A stretch of 64,000 nucleotides of DNA from Aldehydirespirator sp965116965 (GTDB taxonomy: Bacteria > Actinomycetota > Acidimicrobiia > Acidimicrobiales > Aldehydirespiratoraceae), in the NCBI GenBank assembly GCA_965116965.1, contig OZ220743.1:3410001-3474000 (forward strand). Direction: 5' to 3'. Position numbers and translations under genes: made by a program. Under the pieces are notes generated by a model, which was given only the letters and a program-made list of their open reading frames with translations, was not told the DNA's origin and did not search any database. Below are positions 61,116-64,000 of this stretch, piece after piece. Numbering within the stretch: the first letter of the stretch is position 1; each line of letters opens with the position of its first letter.

Positions 61116-62025
61116 AGTTATCGGAGCCTGGATCGTTCTGCACGCTCTTCTGCAGGCTGCGAGCCCTGTGCACGTTGAGGCCGCCGTTAACGGTGATCAG
61201 CCCCGTGTCGAAAGCTGCATCGTGCACCCCGCACGCGGCCACACCGTTGCCTACATCCAAGCGCTCCCGGTCATTGCATGCGGCCCAGGGCTTGATGTGC
61301 GAAGCCACCAGGAGCTTGTGACGAGGTAGCGACCGCGGAGAGAACCCGCAGAACACGCACGTGTGGTCATAGTTCTCCAGCACTGACCTCGCGAAACGGT
61401 GCTGACCAAGGCGCACTGATTGCTCAACCAGTCGACTGGTCTTGGATGCTCCCGCCAGTTGGAGAACGCGATGGTTGGCTGCCCTCGCAGACACGACCGT
61501 CTCAAGGGTCCGTTGAGACAGTTCATCTTGACCCAATAGGTCGAAGTCGCCGTTCGCGGCCACGAAGTCCGGGAGCCTGTCGGAGCCAACACCCATCTCT
61601 CGCGCTGCGCGCACAACGCGCCGGTAGAGATGCGGGAACCTGTCGCTGCCTACAGACATCTCAAGGAAGAACTGCCACTCGTGCTTCCCGGCGTGGGCAC
61701 GCGAGCCGTCGAGGTTCATCATCTTGTTGGTGATTGATCCTGGTGGTCGCACGAAGAGACCGGCTAGGTCGTGCACGATCTGTGGAGCGCGGTGCATCGA
61801 CGCTCCGCCGTAGCGGTGAGGGTCGACTACGAAGAAGAGCCCATAGCACAGGATTGCCTCCACCGGTGTGTAGGGCTCCTGGCGCGGCCGCGGCTGCCTC
61901 TTAAGAATCCGGCCCCACTGAGAACGCGCCTGTTCGACCGTCAGATCGAGGTAGTCGCTCAGCGACGTCACAATTCCCAACGTAGCCGGCTGATCCGACT
62001 AGGGCCCTGTAGGTGTGCCGTGTTC

Positions 62026-62985
62026 CTACAGCTGCGACAGGAGCTGCTCGACGGCGGACTCGGGGGTGATCTGACCCTGCTCGACGGCGTGTTCGAGTTC
62101 GGCGCGGCGCTCGGCCAGACCGGGCTGTGCATCGAACCGCTCAAGCAGGCGGCGCTCCAGCAGCACCCGCATCCAGGCCAGGCGGCCACGGGCTCTACGT
62201 GCAGCCAGGGCGCCGGAGGCTTCGAGCATGCGACGGTGCTCCACGATGCAGTCCCACAGCTCGTCCACGCCCGCGCCGGTCACGGCCGAGACTGCCATCA
62301 CAGGTGGAGGACCCTCCCCGCTCGTCGGGGCCAACAGGGGCAGGGCCCGCCGGAACTCGGCCGCGGCCAGCCGGGCCGCCTGCTCGTTGTCGCCGTCGGC
62401 CTTGTTGACCGCAAGCACGTCGGCCAGTTCCAGCAGGCCCCTCTTGACCGTCTGCAACTCGTCGCCGGCACCGGCTAGCGCCAGCACACAGAGACAGTCG
62501 ACCGACGCATGCACGGCCGCCTCCGACTGGCCGACCCCCATGGTCTCGACCAGCACCACGTCGTAGCCGGCCGCTTCCAGCACGGTGATCGCGTGGGGGG
62601 TGGCGCTGGTCACGCCGCCGAGCGTCCCCGCCGACGGCGAGGGCCGGATGAAGGCGTTCTGGTCGGCCGCCAGGGTGGCCATGCGGGTCTTGTCGCCCAG
62701 GATCGATCCGCCGGTGACCATGCTTGAGGGATCGACGGCCAGCACGCCCACCCGGTGGCCGGCGCAGGTGAGCCGGGTGCCCAGGGCGTCGATGAGCGTC
62801 GACTTTCCCGCTCCGGGCACGCCGCTGATGCCCACCCGGTGAGCTCCCCCCGCATGGGGCAGGAGCTCGGCCAGCAGCGCCTGGGCCCGCTGGCGGTCCT
62901 TCGGGTGGGTCGACTCCACCAAGGTGATGGCCCGGCCAATGGCGGTGCGGTCCCCCGCCCGCACAGCCGCTATCAAGTCATCCAT
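62026..62985 (-). CDS. meaB: Methylmalonyl-CoA mutase-associated GTPase MeaB
   Basis: G3E-type P-loop GTPase that guards and reloads the cobalamin of methylmalonyl-CoA mutase. It has 319 residues. Walker A GVPGAGKST at 55-63, switch region SSMVTGGSILGDKTRM, the Glu of LVETMGVGQSEAAV and base-recognition NKAD. It lies directly downstream of the mutase gene in the same direction with three palindromic repeats in the gap, the expected gene order for this pathway. Confidence 0.93.
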   Translation of the reverse strand: MDDLIAAVRAGDRTAIGRAITLVESTHPKDRQRAQALLAELLPHAGGAHRVGISGVPGAGKSTLIDALGTRLTCAGHRVGVLAVDPSSMVTGGSILGDKTRMATLAADQNAFIRPSPSAGTLGGVTSATPHAITVLEAAGYDVVLVETMGVGQSEAAVHASVDCLCVLALAGAGDELQTVKRGLLELADVLAVNKADGDNEQAARLAAAEFRRALPLLAPTSGEGPPPVMAVSAVTGAGVDELWDCIVEHRRMLEASGALAARRARGRLAWMRVLLERRLLERFDAQPGLAERRAELEHAVEQGQITPESAVEQLLSQL

Positions 62986-63056
62986 CGGTGTTCCTCACCG
63001 GACCAGATGCAACTGACGACCTGGGAGGGCGCCCGGCGCACCGCCTCCCCCCGACC

Positions 63057-63244
63057 GAATTGGCAGCAGAATGCACGCATACCGTGCACAACGCTGCCAA
63101 TTCCCGGCGCACCGCCTCCCCCCGACCGAATTGGCAGCAGAATGCACGCATACCGTGCACAACGCTGCCAATTCCTGACCACGACCTTACGCGACCCAAT
63201 TGGCAGCGGCCAATGCCCGAACCGGCGCTCTCCGCTGCCAATTC
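63057..63244. repeat. Palindromic repeat cluster, family 1, three copies
   Basis: Copies at 63057-63103 and 63128-63174 (71 bp apart, with similar spacers) and a second-type copy at 63197-63244. The cluster begins 8 bp after the mutase stop and lies before the meaB start, so it sits inside what would otherwise be one operon. Confidence 0.87.
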
Positions 63245-63252
63245 CTGGCGCA

Positions 63253-64000
63253 TCAATTGCGCCCCGAGAGGTGCTCCAGCAGCTCGGCGGCGGCCTCTGA
63301 GATCACTGTGCCGGGCGGGTAGACCGCCAGCGCGCCGGCCGCCAGCAGCGCGTCGATGTCGGCGGCCGGGACGACCCCGCCCACCACGATGGCGATGTCG
63401 CCCCGCCCCAGCTCCGCCAGTTCGTCGCGCAGCTGGGGCACAAGGGTGAGATGGCCCGCGGCCAGCGTCGACACCCCGACTACGTGCACGTCGGCCTCCA
63501 CCGCCTGGCGGGCGACCTCGGCCGGCGTGGCGAACAGCGGGCCCACGTCCACGTCGAAACCGAGATCGGCGAAGGCGGTGGCGATCACCTTCTGGCCCCG
63601 GTCGTGACCGTCCTGGCCCACCTTCGCCACCAGGATCCGGGGGCGGCGGCCATGCCGCTCGGCGAACTCGTCCACCCGGGCTCTCACGGCATCGATGCCC
63701 GCGTCGCGTTCGCCCCCGACGGAGCCGGCCGGCTGTGCCTCTTCGCGGTACACGCCCTCCACCGATCTGATCTCGGCCACATGACGACCGTAGACGGTTT
63801 CGAGGGCGTCGCTGATCTCTCCGACCGTCGCGTGGGCCCGGGCGGCGTCGATCGACAACGCCAGCAGGTTTCCCTCACCGGCGCGGGCGGCCGCCGTGAG
63901 GGCGTCCAGAGCCGCCCGCAGGCGTGCAGTGTCCCGCCCGGCCCGGAGCTGCTCGAGTCGGGCGATCTGCCGTCGACGCACCTCGGCGTTGTCGATCCGG
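63253..64000 (-). CDS. Methylmalonyl-CoA mutase, C-terminal part (runs off the window)
   Basis: At least 248 codons of the large mutase subunit; the start is beyond the window. Visible are the end of the catalytic barrel linker (IDNAEVRRRQIARLEQLRAG), the linker helices and the cobalamin-binding domain with PRILVAKVGQDGHDRGQKVI (DxHxxG carries the His that ligates cobalt), then VGVSTLAAGHLTLVPQL and GGVVPAADIDALLAAG. It isomerises methylmalonyl-CoA to succinyl-CoA in propionate metabolism. meaB downstream supports the role. Confidence 0.92.
   Translation of the reverse strand, partial: RIDNAEVRRRQIARLEQLRAGRDTARLRAALDALTAAARAGEGNLLALSIDAARAHATVGEISDALETVYGRHVAEIRSVEGVYREEAQPAGSVGGERDAGIDAVRARVDEFAERHGRRPRILVAKVGQDGHDRGQKVIATAFADLGFDVDVGPLFATPAEVARQAVEADVHVVGVSTLAAGHLTLVPQLRDELAELGRGDIAIVVGGVVPAADIDALLAAGALAVYPPGTVISEAAAELLEHLSGRN

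Larger units (their letters stand above)
59569..61980 (-). pseudogene. HNH endonuclease gene interrupted by ISL3 copy 2
   Basis: The N-terminal part (61980-61116) and the C-terminal part (59693-59569) are separated by the IS. Removing the IS and one copy of the 8 bp duplication restores one frame of 329 residues across NDPGSDN-YFEAVLRAKL. It contains an HNH domain: HTCVFCGFSPRSLPRHKLLV, ASHIKPWAACNDRERLDVGN and CGVHDAAFDTGLI. The rest of the N-terminal half (MGIVTSLSDYLDLTVEQARS) is typical of restriction-type HNH nucleases. The truncated product from 61980 would end 61051 inside the IS; it keeps the HNH motif but lacks the last 41 or so residues. It is convergent with the DarT operon. Confidence 0.85.

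Overview
The window is high-GC DNA from an actinobacterium, most plausibly a member of Acidimicrobiia. The lineage is inferred from gene content: an S-(hydroxymethyl)mycothiol-type dehydrogenase, an F420-type LLM oxidoreductase, DUF3039 and DUF2277 proteins, an actinobacterial-type ATP-dependent ligase and an MprAB-like two-component pair. No rRNA, tRNA, CRISPR array or phage structural gene was seen.

Layout. (1) 1-14.8 kb is a damaged defence island. It holds hsdM, a HepT-like HEPN toxin gene, an MntA antitoxin fused in frame to HsdS, a broken small gene, a nest of insertion sequences (an IS630-type remnant split by an ISL3 element, next to a complete IS630 element), a HerA-like ATPase gene cut by that IS630 copy, a HicA-like toxin-antitoxin pair, hsdR, and an AT-richer HD phosphohydrolase gene. 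(2) 15-55.6 kb is mostly housekeeping and catabolic sequence: valS, amine oxidase, a two-component system, surE, DNA ligase, alkylation repair genes, formaldehyde detoxification, pcm, engB, an Fpg-like glycosylase, haloalkane dehalogenase, guanine deaminase, threonine aldolase, aminotransferase, acyl-CoA dehydrogenase, LLM oxidoreductase, a short IMP dehydrogenase, P450, SDR, GDPD lipoprotein, rlmB, ispF, ispD and a Crp-family regulator. (3) 55.7-62 kb is a second defence island: a translationally coupled operon of an SF1 helicase, a DarT-type ADP-ribosyltransferase and an ADP-ribosylglycohydrolase, followed by an HNH nuclease gene split by a second ISL3 copy. (4) 62-64 kb carries meaB and the 3' part of a methylmalonyl-CoA mutase gene.

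The most distinctive non-coding feature is a family of 47-48 bp imperfect palindromes with shared arms GAAYTGGCAGC and GCTGCCAATTC. I count 32 copies in 11 intergenic clusters. Ten clusters start 5-36 bp after a stop codon, and copies recur at about 71 bp even where the spacers are unrelated. A second family of about 115 bp also sits at gene ends and supplies the last codons of two genes and the first codons of another. A third family is a 95 bp TA-flanked miniature element (three copies), two of which lie exactly in TAG stop codons.

Functionally, the first island couples a toxin-antitoxin pair to type I restriction through a protein fusion. The second looks like a self-contained toxin-reversal system in which an ADP-ribosylglycohydrolase takes the place of the usual DarG macrodomain antitoxin. 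Both islands have been eroded by mobile elements, and two near-identical inverted ISL3 copies now bracket about 54 kb.
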